DNA of 64,000 bases from Rhodovulum sulfidophilum (GCA_003241785.1 QFPW01000005.1:128295-192294), one strand, 5' to 3'. Counted from the first letter of the stretch, positions 34,920 to 43,477 are shown. Numbers and translations are program-made. Notes: generated by a model not told the origin, from the letters alone.

Positions 34920-36119
34920 GTGCCGCGCTCCCGTCCAAGCCGAAAAGAGGTCATCCCGGTCGGCCTCCTGTTCTCGCTCACCGGCACCTATGGCGTCATG
35001 GGCCAGGAGATGCTCAACGGCGCGCTTCTCGGGCTGGAGCTAGCGAACGCCGACCCTGACCGGGCCTGGGAGACGCGGCCGGTGATCATGGATCCCGGCG
35101 GGTCGATCGACCGCTACGGCGAGCAATGCGAGACGCTTTTCCGCCAGCACGGCGTGCGGCATATCATCGGCTGCTACACATCGGCGTCGCGCAAGCGGGT
35201 CCTCCCGCTGGTCGAGGGCGCGGGCGCGCTGCTCTGGCACCCCGCGCGCTACGAAGGCTTCGAATGCAGCGACAACGTGATCTACCTCGGCGCCGCGCCG
35301 AACCAGCACGTCGTTCCGCTGGCGCTCTACGTGCTCGCCAACCTGCGGCCGCGGGTTTTCTGCGTAGGCTCGAACTACGTCTGGAGCTGGGAAACCAACC
35401 GCGTGATGGAGGAGATCATCACCGCGGGCGGCGGCCGGATCGTCGCGAAGCGCCTGATCCCGCTCGGGGAACTCGCGATCGACAACCTGGTCGGCGAGAT
35501 CGCGGCGGCGGCGCCGGGGGCGGTTCTGAACACGCTGGTCGGTGAATCGGCCTATCGCTTCTACACGGCTTGGCACGAGGCGACCGCGCGGCATCCCGAA
35601 TTGCGCGCGATCCCGATGCTGAGCCTGTCTCTGAGCGAGGCGGAGCTGAAATTCAGTGACGGCCATCGCGGCGGGCATATCGTCTCCTCCGTCTATTTCC
35701 AGAGCGTCGACCGGCCGGAGAACGCCGCGTTCCTGGCCCGCTACCGCCGGCGCTTCGGCGCGTTGGGCACGCCCTGCATGGACAGCGCCGCGGCCTATCT
35801 CTGCGCGACCATGCTCGGCCGCGCCATCACCGCGGCCGGAACCGCCGAGGTCTCCGCGGTGCGCGCCGCGCTCTATCGCGACCGCTACGAGGGGCCGCAG
35901 GGGCTCATCGCGGTCGATCCGGAGAACAACCACGCCTATCTGACGCCGCGTCTCGGGCGCTCGACGGCGGAGGGGCAGTTCGAAATCCTCTGGGAGGCGC
36001 CCAAGCCTCTCAGGCCCGACCCCTATCTGACCTGGCTCGATCTCGACGAGATGGCGCGGCCGGACCCGCCGAGCATCGGTGATCCGTTCGCGCGACTTTA
36101 TGGGGAGCGAGGGGCGTGA
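34920..36119 (+). CDS. amiC: AmiC-like cytoplasmic amide sensor (negative regulator of AmiR)
   Basis: 399 aa, no signal peptide, type-I periplasmic-binding fold related to the UrtA-like protein of the same operon (PVGLLFSLTGTYGVMGQEMLNGALLGLELAN at the start, YTSASRKRVLPLVEGAGALLWHPARYEGFECSDNVIY). In Pseudomonas aeruginosa, AmiC without inducer sequesters AmiR, and amide binding releases it. Here the GTG start follows the UrtE-like stop by 11 bases and the stop overlaps the AmiR start (GTGA), which matches the stoichiometric complex known for that pair. The gene symbol is by family and context. Confidence 0.85.
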   Translation: MPRSRPSRKEVIPVGLLFSLTGTYGVMGQEMLNGALLGLELANADPDRAWETRPVIMDPGGSIDRYGEQCETLFRQHGVRHIIGCYTSASRKRVLPLVEGAGALLWHPARYEGFECSDNVIYLGAAPNQHVVPLALYVLANLRPRVFCVGSNYVWSWETNRVMEEIITAGGGRIVAKRLIPLGELAIDNLVGEIAAAAPGAVLNTLVGESAYRFYTAWHEATARHPELRAIPMLSLSLSEAELKFSDGHRGGHIVSSVYFQSVDRPENAAFLARYRRRFGALGTPCMDSAAAYLCATMLGRAITAAGTAEVSAVRAALYRDRYEGPQGLIAVDPENNHAYLTPRLGRSTAEGQFEILWEAPKPLRPDPYLTWLDLDEMARPDPPSIGDPFARLYGERGA

Positions 36120-36763
36120 AGCGCGGCCGGATGTCGCTCCGCGGTTGTGGGATCGGCCTCCTCGGCTGCAACGAGCAGGACGGCGCGACGCTTTCGCGAC
36201 AGCTGAGCCGGCTCGGCGCCGTCGCCGTGACGCTCACCGCCATTCCCGAGACCGGCCAAGGGGGGGCGGGCGATCTCGCGGCGCTGATTCTCGACGGCGA
36301 TTCCGAATACGCCGACCAGCCCTCGGGCGCCGATCTTGGTCGGGCGCTGCCGGTCGTGGCGCTGCTGGGGTCGGAGGCGCCCTCGAGCCTGCAACGCGTG
36401 GCGCGCCTCTCGATCTCGGGCTACCTGATGAAACCGGCGCGCTCGTTCGGCGTGATGGCGGCGCTGTCCTTCGCCCGGCAGAATTTCGTCGCCCGGCGGG
36501 ATCTCGAGGCCAAGGCGGACCGCCTCGAGGAGCGGCTGAGGCGCCGGCGCTTCGTCGTGGCGGCCCAGCTTGGCCTGATGCGGGAATATGGCCTGAGCGA
36601 GGCGGACGCCTTCGAGCGTCTGCGCGGCGCCGCGATGGAGCGCCGGACCACGATCGAGGCGATCAGCGTCGATCTCGTGGCCGGCGCCACCTGTCTTCCG
36701 CCCCCGCGCCGTTCCGGCCGCGGGCGGCGCGGCGATCCGGGGCTGGGGGCGGAGGGCGACTGA
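36116..36763 (+). CDS. amiR: AmiR-like ANTAR-domain antiterminator
   Basis: 215 aa. An N-terminal pseudo-receiver domain (residues 8-120; ALILDGDSEY and ALLGSEAPSS take the place of receiver strands, with no phosphoacceptor Asp pattern) is followed by a coiled coil (RRDLEAKADRLEERLRRRR) and the ANTAR three-helix domain (FVVAAQLGLMREYGLSEADAFERLRGAAMERRTTIEAISVDLV, about 138-185). ANTAR proteins bind RNA hexaloop hairpins and prevent terminator formation. It overlaps amiC and is last in the operon; the leader at 27366-27516 is its expected target. The final 25 residues are Arg/Gly-rich. Confidence 0.88.
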   Translation: MKRGRMSLRGCGIGLLGCNEQDGATLSRQLSRLGAVAVTLTAIPETGQGGAGDLAALILDGDSEYADQPSGADLGRALPVVALLGSEAPSSLQRVARLSISGYLMKPARSFGVMAALSFARQNFVARRDLEAKADRLEERLRRRRFVVAAQLGLMREYGLSEADAFERLRGAAMERRTTIEAISVDLVAGATCLPPPRRSGRGRRGDPGLGAEGD

Positions 36764-36878
36764 CTCCGGCATCAGGTCGGATCCGCGTGGTCAGCGAACG
36801 TCTTGCGCGGAAACGACCTTCGGCCGGCTCCGCGCCAGCTCCACATCCCGAAGCTCAGCCGGGCGCGCCCGCCATGCT

Positions 36879-37319
36879 TCAGAGCGTCTTCGCATAGCCG
36901 AACAGGCCCGGGCTCTCGCGCCAGGCATCGAGGAAAACGGCGAAGGAAACGATGGCCCAGTAGACGAGATATTCGACGCCGCCGAGGTTCCAGAGCCAGC
37001 CGACTCCCTTCGCGTTCATCTGGGCCAGCGCCGCGACGAGCATAAGCCCCGCCGAGAGGAGCGCCGCGTATTTGACGAACTTCCCGGAGAGCAGCGCGCT
37101 GGCGACGGACAGCTCCATAATGGCGGAAAGGACCACGAAGAATTCCGGCGCTGGAAAGCCCGCGGCGGTGAAGAATCCCACCGTCCCGGGGAAGTTCGTG
37201 ATCTTCGCAAGCACATGCGGCAGGTAGAAGAACCCGACGCAGAAGCGCACGAGCGTCATGGGCCTGACAAGCGCGCCGAGTCTGCCGGTGACGGGAGGGT
37301 GATCGGACCAATTAGACAT
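36879..37319 (-). CDS. DoxX-family membrane protein
   Basis: 146 aa with four hydrophobic helices. The segment LVRFCVGFFYLPHVLAKITNFPGTVGFFTAAGFPAPEFFVVLSAIMELSVA fits DoxX: R-x-x-x-G-x-x-F...H...K near helix 1 and a G-x-P motif before helix 2. DoxX proteins are small quinone-linked or unknown-function membrane proteins that often accompany YcaC/YtcJ-type hydrolases. It is the last gene of the minus-strand operon 36879-40928, 54 bases after the isochorismatase-type hydrolase. Confidence 0.78.
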   Translation of the reverse strand: MSNWSDHPPVTGRLGALVRPMTLVRFCVGFFYLPHVLAKITNFPGTVGFFTAAGFPAPEFFVVLSAIMELSVASALLSGKFVKYAALLSAGLMLVAALAQMNAKGVGWLWNLGGVEYLVYWAIVSFAVFLDAWRESPGLFGYAKTL

Positions 37320-37373
37320 GTCATCGCTTTCTCGAATTTGTCCCCGGGGTCCGTTGACACCGGGGAGCGTCGC

Positions 37374-38141
37374 TCATTTCACAATTTCGAAGGGGTCGGC
37401 CACGACATGGCCATTCGCGTTGTTCCAGAAATTCTGGAGCACGAAGCCATATTCAGGCAGGTGGTCGATGAAGGGGGCGAGCATCGCGTCCGCGCTCGCG
37501 CGCTTCCAGTCTTCCTGCAGTTCGCAGGCGAGTGCGAAGGTCGTGACCAGTTCCGCCCCGGCGTTGGCCATGCGGGACATCGCCGCGTCGGCCTCGTATT
37601 TGTTCCAGGCGCCGCAGGCGTCGACGACCGGGAACACCTTGTATCCGTCGTTGAGCATGGAAAGCGTCGGCAGCGCGCAGCAGGTGCCGATGGTCACCCC
37701 CGCGATGATGACATGGGTGCGGCCGGTGGCGGCGAGCGTGCTCTCGATCGCCGCGCGGAAGCTCGGATCCTCGTAGCAGTTGATGATCCCCGTGCGGCGA
37801 TGGATCGCCACGTCCGGGAACATCGCCTTGATCTCCGGCAGCGTGTCCCCGTTCTGCCATTGCGCGTTCGACGAGGTGATCAGTGTCGGCAGGTTCAACG
37901 CCTTGCCGACGGCGGCGAGTCCGAGAACGTTGGCCTTCAGTTCCGCGAGCGAGGTCGTGTCGCGCATCCCCGCCATCAGGCCGATCTGGTGGTCGACCAG
38001 CAGCAGGATGGCGTTGTCCTGCGTCGGCTTGTCGTGGCCATAGCGGCCGGCCGCGCGCGCGTCCGCGGCCGATACCTTGTTCGGCAGCGACGTGTCGGTA
38101 ACCGGGCTGATGATGTCGTCGGGTCGCTTGATATCTGACAT
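37374..38141 (-). CDS. Isochorismatase-superfamily cysteine hydrolase (YcaC-like)
   Basis: 255 aa. ILLLVDHQIGLMAGMRD carries the catalytic Asp; the nucleophile region reads VIIAGVTIGTCCALPTLSML, with the Cys of the isochorismatase-like superfamily. FVLQNFWNNANGHVVADPFEIV is a YcaC-type tail. The start MSDIKRP is selected because the family begins with a comparable short arm; upstream Mets lie in the preceding gene's region. In the operon it lies 22 bp after the amidohydrolase. Homologues hydrolyse small amides or hydroxamates, but the substrate is unproven. Confidence 0.83.
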   Translation of the reverse strand: MSDIKRPDDIISPVTDTSLPNKVSAADARAAGRYGHDKPTQDNAILLLVDHQIGLMAGMRDTTSLAELKANVLGLAAVGKALNLPTLITSSNAQWQNGDTLPEIKAMFPDVAIHRRTGIINCYEDPSFRAAIESTLAATGRTHVIIAGVTIGTCCALPTLSMLNDGYKVFPVVDACGAWNKYEADAAMSRMANAGAELVTTFALACELQEDWKRASADAMLAPFIDHLPEYGFVLQNFWNNANGHVVADPFEIVK

Positions 38142-38163
38142 GATGCTTTTCCTTCCAAAGAAC

Positions 38164-40014
38164 TCAGACCGCCCAGCAGCCGCAGCCGAAGGCGCCCCAG
38201 AACCCCCGAACGTCGCTCGTGGGAATTTCGCGGTAGGCGGCCGCGTGGTCGTGGCCGTGGACGGCGCAGTCCTGTGCGCAGCCGCATTGCGCGGCGAAGG
38301 CGCGCGCGGTCTCCGGGGCACGCCAGTAGCCGCCGAACGCGGCGACGGGCGACCAGTCGGGCATCGGCGCCGGCAGCGCGGGCGCCAGCGGACCGAAGCC
38401 GCCCTCGCCGAAGACGACCTTGCCGCCCAGCACCGTCAGCACCGAGCGCAAATGCACGATCTGGGTCTCGGGCACGGCGAAGTAATCGTCCGAGAGCAAG
38501 GCGAGATCGGCGAGCTGACCGGCCTTGATCTGGCCCTTCTTGCCCTCCTCGTTCGAGAACCAGGTGTTCTCGACGGTCCACAGCCGCAGCGCCCGTTCCC
38601 GGTCGAGGCGGTTCGCCGGGGGATAGAGGCTCGTTCCGCCCAGGGTCCGCCCCGTGACCAGCCAGCTCAGCGAGACCCAGGGATTGTAGCTCGCCACCCG
38701 CGTCGCGTCGGTGCCCGCGCCCACGGGCACGCCGGCCTCGAGCATCCGCGCGATCGGGGGCGTATGCTCGGCCGCCTTGGCACCATAGCGATCGACGAAA
38801 TACTCGCCCTGATAGCTCATCCGGTGCTGCACGGCGATGCCGCCGCCGAGCGCCGCGACGCGGTCGATGTTGCGCGGGGTGATCGTCTCGGCGTGGTCGA
38901 AGAACCAGTGGATGCCGCGCAGCGGCACGTCGCGGTCGACCTTCTCGAAGACGTCCAGGGCCCGGGAGATGGTCTCGTCATAGGTGGCGTGCATCCGCCA
39001 CGGCCACCGGTTCTCCGCCAGAAGCCGCACGACGGGCTCCAGATCCGCCTCCATGCTGGGCGGCGTCTCGGGCCGCGCGGCGCGGAAATCCTCGAAATCC
39101 GCCGCTGAATAGACCAGCATCTCGCCGGCGCCGTTGTGCCTGTAGATGTCGTCGCCCTGACCGGGCTTGACCCGTTTCGTCCAGCCGGAGAAGTCGGCCA
39201 GTTCTTCCTTCGGCTTCTGCGTGAAGAGGTTGTAGCTGACCCGCACGGTCATCTGGTCGGCGCGGCGCAGCTCCTCGATGACCGCGTAATCCTCGGGATA
39301 GTTCTGGGCCCCCCCGCCCGCGTCGATGACGGAGGTCACGCCGAGCCCGTTCAGCTCCCGCATGAAATGGCGCGAGGAATTCAGCGCGTAGTCGCGCGGC
39401 AGCTTCGGCCCCTTGGCGAGCGTCGCGTAGAGGATGGTCGCGTTCGGCCGCGCCAGCAGCAGGCCGGTCGGATTGCCCTTCGCATCGCGGACGATCTCGC
39501 CGCCGGGCGGGTTCGGCGTGTCCCTGGTGTAGCCCACCACCCGCAGGGCGGCGGCGTTCAGGAGGGCCCGGTCGTACAGATGGAGGATGAACACGGGCGT
39601 GTCGGGAGCGACCGCGTTCAGCTCGTCGATCGTGGGCAGCCGCTTCTCTGAAAACTGGAGCTCGGTGAAGCCGCCGACGACGCGGACCCATTGCGGCGCC
39701 GGCGTCCGGTCCACCTGCTCCTTGAGCATGCGCATCGCATCGGCCAGGGTCGGCACGCCGTCCCAGCGCAGCTCCATGTTGTAGTTCAGGCCGCCGCGGA
39801 TGACGTGGGTGTGGCTGTCGATCAGCCCGGGGATCATCCGCCGCCCGCCGGCGTCGATCTCCGTCGCGCCCGGCGCGGCGGCGGCTCTCACCTCGGCGAG
39901 GGCGCCGACGGCGAGGAAGCGTCCGTCGCGGATCGCGACGGCCTCGGCTCGCGGGTTCCGCCGGTCCAGCGTGGAGACCTTGGCGTTCGCGATGATCAGA
40001 TCGTTGTCTGGCAT
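38164..40014 (-). CDS. Amidohydrolase family 3 (YtcJ-like) with C-terminal Cys/His-rich tail
   Basis: 616 aa. N-terminal composite-sandwich strand (IIANAKVSTLDRRNPRAEAVAIRDGRFLAVG), the metal motif MIPGLIDSHTHV with its HxH, WRMHATYDET and WFFDHAET for further metal histidines, and the closing KAGQLADLALLSDDYFAV. After residue 570 comes an unusual extension with Cys577, Cys579, Cys583, His586, His588, His590, Cys611 and Cys613 (CGCAQDCAVHGHDH ... CGCW). This looks like a metal-binding appendage. It probably hydrolyses an amide or imide, together with the downstream isochorismatase-type hydrolase. No signal peptide is evident. Confidence 0.85.
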   Translation of the reverse strand: MPDNDLIIANAKVSTLDRRNPRAEAVAIRDGRFLAVGALAEVRAAAAPGATEIDAGGRRMIPGLIDSHTHVIRGGLNYNMELRWDGVPTLADAMRMLKEQVDRTPAPQWVRVVGGFTELQFSEKRLPTIDELNAVAPDTPVFILHLYDRALLNAAALRVVGYTRDTPNPPGGEIVRDAKGNPTGLLLARPNATILYATLAKGPKLPRDYALNSSRHFMRELNGLGVTSVIDAGGGAQNYPEDYAVIEELRRADQMTVRVSYNLFTQKPKEELADFSGWTKRVKPGQGDDIYRHNGAGEMLVYSAADFEDFRAARPETPPSMEADLEPVVRLLAENRWPWRMHATYDETISRALDVFEKVDRDVPLRGIHWFFDHAETITPRNIDRVAALGGGIAVQHRMSYQGEYFVDRYGAKAAEHTPPIARMLEAGVPVGAGTDATRVASYNPWVSLSWLVTGRTLGGTSLYPPANRLDRERALRLWTVENTWFSNEEGKKGQIKAGQLADLALLSDDYFAVPETQIVHLRSVLTVLGGKVVFGEGGFGPLAPALPAPMPDWSPVAAFGGYWRAPETARAFAAQCGCAQDCAVHGHDHAAAYREIPTSDVRGFWGAFGCGCWAV

Positions 40015-40032
40015 GACTATTTTTCCTGCGCG

Positions 40033-40245
40033 TCAGAGCGGCTTGTCTCCGCCGGGCGGCGGGGGCTGCTGGGAGGTGAGGGCGGCGATCAGCTTGCCGC
40101 CCATCTCGGGCAGCTTTTCCCCGGCCAGCATGCCGAGCAGCCCGAGCAGGGCGATGACCGGCGGCGCGGGCGAGCGCACCCCGAGCAAGCCGTAGATCGC
40201 TCCGACGAGCACGCCGGTCGCGAGCGAAAGCAGATAGAGCTTCAT
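40033..40245 (-). CDS. XapX-domain small membrane protein
   Basis: 70 aa. The sequence MKLYLLSLATGVLVGAIYGL followed by LGVRSPAPPVIALLGLLGML is the XapX family consensus: two membrane helices around a conserved SPAPP turn. The tail is Pro-rich (QQPPPPGG). Its ATG overlaps the stop of the DUF1275 gene (ATGA). XapX proteins are of unknown function and recur beside DUF1275 and YtcJ-type amidohydrolase genes. Confidence 0.85.
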   Translation of the reverse strand: MKLYLLSLATGVLVGAIYGLLGVRSPAPPVIALLGLLGMLAGEKLPEMGGKLIAALTSQQPPPPGGDKPL

Positions 40246-40928
40246 GCCGCGGTCGCGCCCGAGCGGACCTGGGCTTCGACCGCCGCCAGGCCCAGGACCG
40301 CGACGAGCGGCGGCAAGAGGAAGCTCGCCATCCCGAGCGCCAGATAGCCTCCCGCCGCCACGGCGCAGCCGAGCGCGAAGCCGGCGAGGCTCAGCGATAG
40401 GCGCTTCAGGCGCCCACCCGCCACGGCGCGGGCCTCCTCGGACCGGGGGCGGGCGAGATCGACGAGGTCGATCATGATCTGCGTCGTCGTGCCGGTCATC
40501 AGCGTGCTCGGCGCGTCGGCGCTCATATGGGTGCGGTGCGTCGCATTCTGGATCGCCATCGCCGCGACGAGGGCGAGCCCGGTCAGCATCGCCCAGGGCG
40601 CGTCCGCGTCCGAGAACGGACCATGGGCGAGCGCGGCGCCGGCGGCCAAGGTCAGCAGCGCGATCTTCGCCCAGAGCAGCAGGCGCAGATCGGGAAAATG
40701 GCGCGCCGCGAGCGCCCGCCCGGCGAGGCGGGTCCCCATCACCACCACGCAGAACACCGGCAGCGCGAGGAGCTTCGTCACGATTCCCGAGGAGCCAAGC
40801 GCGAGCGCCGCCCCGATCGTGACGAAATTGCCGGTGACATGGGCCGTGAACAGGCCGTGCAGCGAGAGAAAGCCGAGCGTGTCGACATATCCGGCGTTAA
40901 AGGCGAGTACGGGCGCGGGTTTGATCAC
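40242..40928 (-). CDS. DUF1275 (YoaK-type) membrane protein, second paralogue
   Basis: 228 aa, GTG start, six or seven membrane helices. NAGYVDTLGFLSLHGLFTAHVTGNFVTIGAAL and AMAIQNATHRTHMSADAPSTLMTGTTTQIMIDLVDL are classical DUF1275 motifs, closer to the family consensus than the copy at 20587-21360. First gene of the operon DUF1275-XapX-amidohydrolase-isochorismatase-DoxX. It may transport or protect against the substrate handled by the two hydrolases. It is divergent from an IclR regulator. Confidence 0.87.
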   Translation of the reverse strand: MIKPAPVLAFNAGYVDTLGFLSLHGLFTAHVTGNFVTIGAALALGSSGIVTKLLALPVFCVVVMGTRLAGRALAARHFPDLRLLLWAKIALLTLAAGAALAHGPFSDADAPWAMLTGLALVAAMAIQNATHRTHMSADAPSTLMTGTTTQIMIDLVDLARPRSEEARAVAGGRLKRLSLSLAGFALGCAVAAGGYLALGMASFLLPPLVAVLGLAAVEAQVRSGATAA

Positions 40929-41017
40929 GGTCGCCTCCGAAAAGGGGGAACACGGCGTCGCGTGGGGCGTCGATGGCCTCGGGCGCGGCGGCTGTCCGAT
41001 TATTCCTGTATCATATA

Positions 41018-41036
41018 ACGGTGCATAATGTACCGT
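41018..41036. promoter_or_regulatory. Near-perfect 19-bp palindrome, probable IclR operator
   Basis: ACGGTGCAT-A-ATGTACCGT has nine-base arms with one mismatched pair, lies in an AT-rich island 30 bases before the IclR start and about 90 bases upstream of the divergent DUF1275 operon. Position and symmetry suit an IclR-type operator shared by both directions. Confidence 0.65.
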
Positions 41037-41065
41037 ATTGCGGTTAAGATTTCAAGGGGAAGGCT

Positions 41066-41824
41066 ATGTCCGATACGGAACAAGTCTCTGCGAAGGACGG
41101 GGGCATCCAGGTCATCTCGCGTGCCTTCGCGGTGCTTCGCGCGCTCGACCGGAACGGATCGAGCCTCGGCGCGCTGGCGAAGGCGACCGGGCTGCCCCGC
41201 TCGACGGTGCAGCGAATCGTCGACAGCCTCGCGGCGGAGAACGTCGTCGAGATCGGCGACAGCGGTGTCCGGCCGGGCTGGGGATTGCAGCAATTGGCCC
41301 AGGCGGGGCAGTCGATAGTGGTCCAGCGTGTCCGCCCTCAGTTGCAGACGCTGTTCGAGGCGACCCGTGAGACCGTCGACATCTCGACCTTCCACGGCCG
41401 TCAGGTCACCTTCCTCGACCGCATCATTTCCGACCAGGAGCTGCGCGTGGTCCCGTTCAACGACCGGCCCCGGCCGCTCCATGCCATGGCCAACGGCAAG
41501 GCCATGCTGTCCCTGCTGGACGACGACCGGATCGCGGCTCTTCTCCCGGAGCCTCTGGCACGACTGACCCCGCTCACGCTGACGACGCTCGACGCGCTTC
41601 GCAAAGAGCTCGACGCCGTCCGCCGTGAGGGCTTCTCCTACGACCGCGAGGAGCACGCGCTTGGCGTGTGCGCCATCGGCGCGCCGATCAACGTCCCTGG
41701 CCTGCCGCCGCATGCGATCTCGGCCGTCATGCCCGCCACGCGTTTCGAAGCGCGCCTGCCCGAACTGAAGGAAGCGCTGCGGGCCTGTCGTGTCGCGATG
41801 GTCGGGGCTTTGAGGATGCCGTGA
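41066..41824 (+). CDS. IclR-family transcriptional regulator
   Basis: 252 aa. N-terminal winged helix (VISRAFAVLRALDRNGSSLGALAKATGLPRSTVQRIVDSLAAENVVE, residues 12-60) and the GAF-like IclR effector domain (about 80-250) with TVDISTFHGRQVTFLDRI, PLHAMANGKAMLSLL and DREEHALGVCAIGAPI. The ribosome site GGGGAAGG precedes the ATG. It is divergent from the DUF1275/XapX/amidohydrolase operon and most likely controls it through the palindrome at 41018-41036. Confidence 0.9.
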   Translation: MSDTEQVSAKDGGIQVISRAFAVLRALDRNGSSLGALAKATGLPRSTVQRIVDSLAAENVVEIGDSGVRPGWGLQQLAQAGQSIVVQRVRPQLQTLFEATRETVDISTFHGRQVTFLDRIISDQELRVVPFNDRPRPLHAMANGKAMLSLLDDDRIAALLPEPLARLTPLTLTTLDALRKELDAVRREGFSYDREEHALGVCAIGAPINVPGLPPHAISAVMPATRFEARLPELKEALRACRVAMVGALRMP

Positions 41825-41879
41825 GGGGGCGACGGGAGCGATCGGTAAACAGCGCGAAGCGCCTCGTCGAGCGCGGTGT

Positions 41880-42260
41880 CGCGCGATCAAGCCGAAGAGG
41901 GTGAGCGACGTCACCGACCTCGAGATTGGCGCGAGCTTCCCGACCGACCATCCGCTCCACGCCTGCGCGCCCGGCATCTCCGCGACGCCCGCCGCCCGCG
42001 CGGCGGCGGCGGATGTGATCCTGTCGCTGGACCGGGGTCGATCTCGGCGGCACGCTCGACGCGGCCTTCGGCGGCGGCGTGCCCGACCCGACGGTGATCC
42101 GGATCTCGCAGGATCACACGCTCGCCCGCGGCTGGAGCATGGACTACCAGGCCCTGCCGGCGGTCGACGTGATGCTCTCGCCGATCCCGATCAGGCGCTG
42201 GCCGCGCTCGTCGCGGTGCTGGACCTGCCCGAGGCCCACCGCGTCACGGAGATGGAGCCC
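41880..42260 (+). pseudogene. Remnant of a thiamine-diphosphate-dependent enzyme (acetolactate-synthase-like), frameshifted
   Basis: Three consecutive reading frames give pieces of one protein. The first reads FPTDHPLHACAPG and DVILSLDR, the second, from about 42038, VDLGGTLDAAFGGG and RGWSMDYQALPAVDVMLS, the third, from about 42181, DPDQALAALVAVLDLPEAH. Together they match the central domain of large TPP enzymes (SLDWVDLGGTL... GWSMDYQ-LP-VDV-L-ADPDAA). One base is gained near 42033-42038 and one lost near 42180. Both the N-terminal and the C-terminal thirds are gone; the LacI gene starts where it ends. It is a decayed fragment, not a product. Confidence 0.75.
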
Positions 42261-42261
42261 G

Positions 42262-43362
42262 TCACAGGTCCTTTTCTTCCGTTCCTCCGCGCCCTTCCTG
42301 GCCAAGCAATCGGCGCGCGACCGCCGTCGTCTCACGATGGATGAGCTCGAAGCGAATGACCTCGCGGCGCGGCGCGGCGGTGGAGGGATCCGCCTCTCCC
42401 CGGAGAAACGGACGCAGCACCTCTCCGGTTCTGCGTCCGATCTCGGCGACGTCGCAGCGGATCGTCGAGAGCGAGGGCACGCATTGACGCGAGAGGTCGA
42501 AGTCGCCGAAGCCGAGCAGCGAAATGTCCTCGGGAACACGGATGCGGCGGCGGTGGCACTCCATCAGCGCGCCAAAGGCTGGCACGTCCGCCACGGCGAA
42601 GATCGCCTCGATGTCCGGCGCGTGCCGCAACATCAGGGCCAGACCGCTTGAGCCCTGCTCAAAGGAGGCAGGGGCCAGCATGGTGCGCACGATGTGTTCA
42701 TCCGAAAGCCCGGCCTCCCGCAGCGCCGCGCTGAAGCCCCTCAGCCTGTTCTCGCCGCGCGCGTCCAGGATCGCCGTATCCGCGTCGTGGCCGATCGCGC
42801 CGATCTTCCGGTGGCCGAGCGAGATCAGGTGTTGCGCGGCGCGGTAGCCCGCCTCCCAGTTCGAGAAGCCGACGACGTGACCGATGGCCTCGTCCGGCAG
42901 ATCCCATATCTCCACGACGGGGATGTGTGCCCGCCGCAGGATCTCGACCGTGGCAGGGGTATGGTTCGTGCCGAGGATGACGATCGCATCGGGCCGCCGG
43001 GTCAGCAGGGCCCTGATCTGCCGTTCCTCTTCCTCCACGTCGTAAAGCGTGTAGCTGATCAGGAGCTGGCAGTTCTCCTCGCGCAGGGAGTCGGCGAGGC
43101 CCTGCGCCGTTCCGGCGAAATTCGCGTTGGTCAGCGTCGGCAGGATCAGGCCCACGAAACCTGTCTTGCGCGAGGACAGCGCCCCGGCCACGCGGTCGGG
43201 GACATAGTCGAGCTCCTTGATCGCCCGCATCACGCGTTTGCGGGTCTCCGCCGAAACGCTGTCCGGCCTCGCCAGCGCGCGTGAGACCGTCATTTTGGAG
43301 ACCCGAGCGAGACCGGCGACGTCCTTCATCGTCGCCGGTCTCGCAGGTGTTTTCTTGGCCAT
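42262..43362 (-). CDS. LacI-family repressor, GntR(gluconate)-like
   Basis: 366 aa. The LacI headpiece is textbook: MKDVAGLARVSKMTVSRALARPDSVSAETRKRVMRAIKELDYVPDRVAGALSS (residues 11-65), with the TVSRAL recognition helix and hinge. The periplasmic-binding-type domain follows (VGLILPTLTNANFAGTAQGLADSLREENCQLL). GTNHTPATVEILRRAHIPVVEIWDLPDEAIGHVVGF resembles the gluconate repressor group of E. coli (GntR/IdnR). Two palindromes of GntR-operator form at 45300-45315 and 46293-46308 precede nearby metabolic genes, which are its probable targets. An upstream start adding 19 residues exists; MAKK is preferred. Confidence 0.88.
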   Translation of the reverse strand: MAKKTPARPATMKDVAGLARVSKMTVSRALARPDSVSAETRKRVMRAIKELDYVPDRVAGALSSRKTGFVGLILPTLTNANFAGTAQGLADSLREENCQLLISYTLYDVEEEERQIRALLTRRPDAIVILGTNHTPATVEILRRAHIPVVEIWDLPDEAIGHVVGFSNWEAGYRAAQHLISLGHRKIGAIGHDADTAILDARGENRLRGFSAALREAGLSDEHIVRTMLAPASFEQGSSGLALMLRHAPDIEAIFAVADVPAFGALMECHRRRIRVPEDISLLGFGDFDLSRQCVPSLSTIRCDVAEIGRRTGEVLRPFLRGEADPSTAAPRREVIRFELIHRETTAVARRLLGQEGRGGTEEKDL

Positions 43363-43477
43363 CAACGCGATCCCCGGCAACGACATGCCGCCGCGCGGTC
43401 GGAGACCACGCGGCTTCACGTCCTTCTAGAGACTAGACTGGTCGTCGCGCAACACGCCGGCGCGGGATGGCGGGCGA

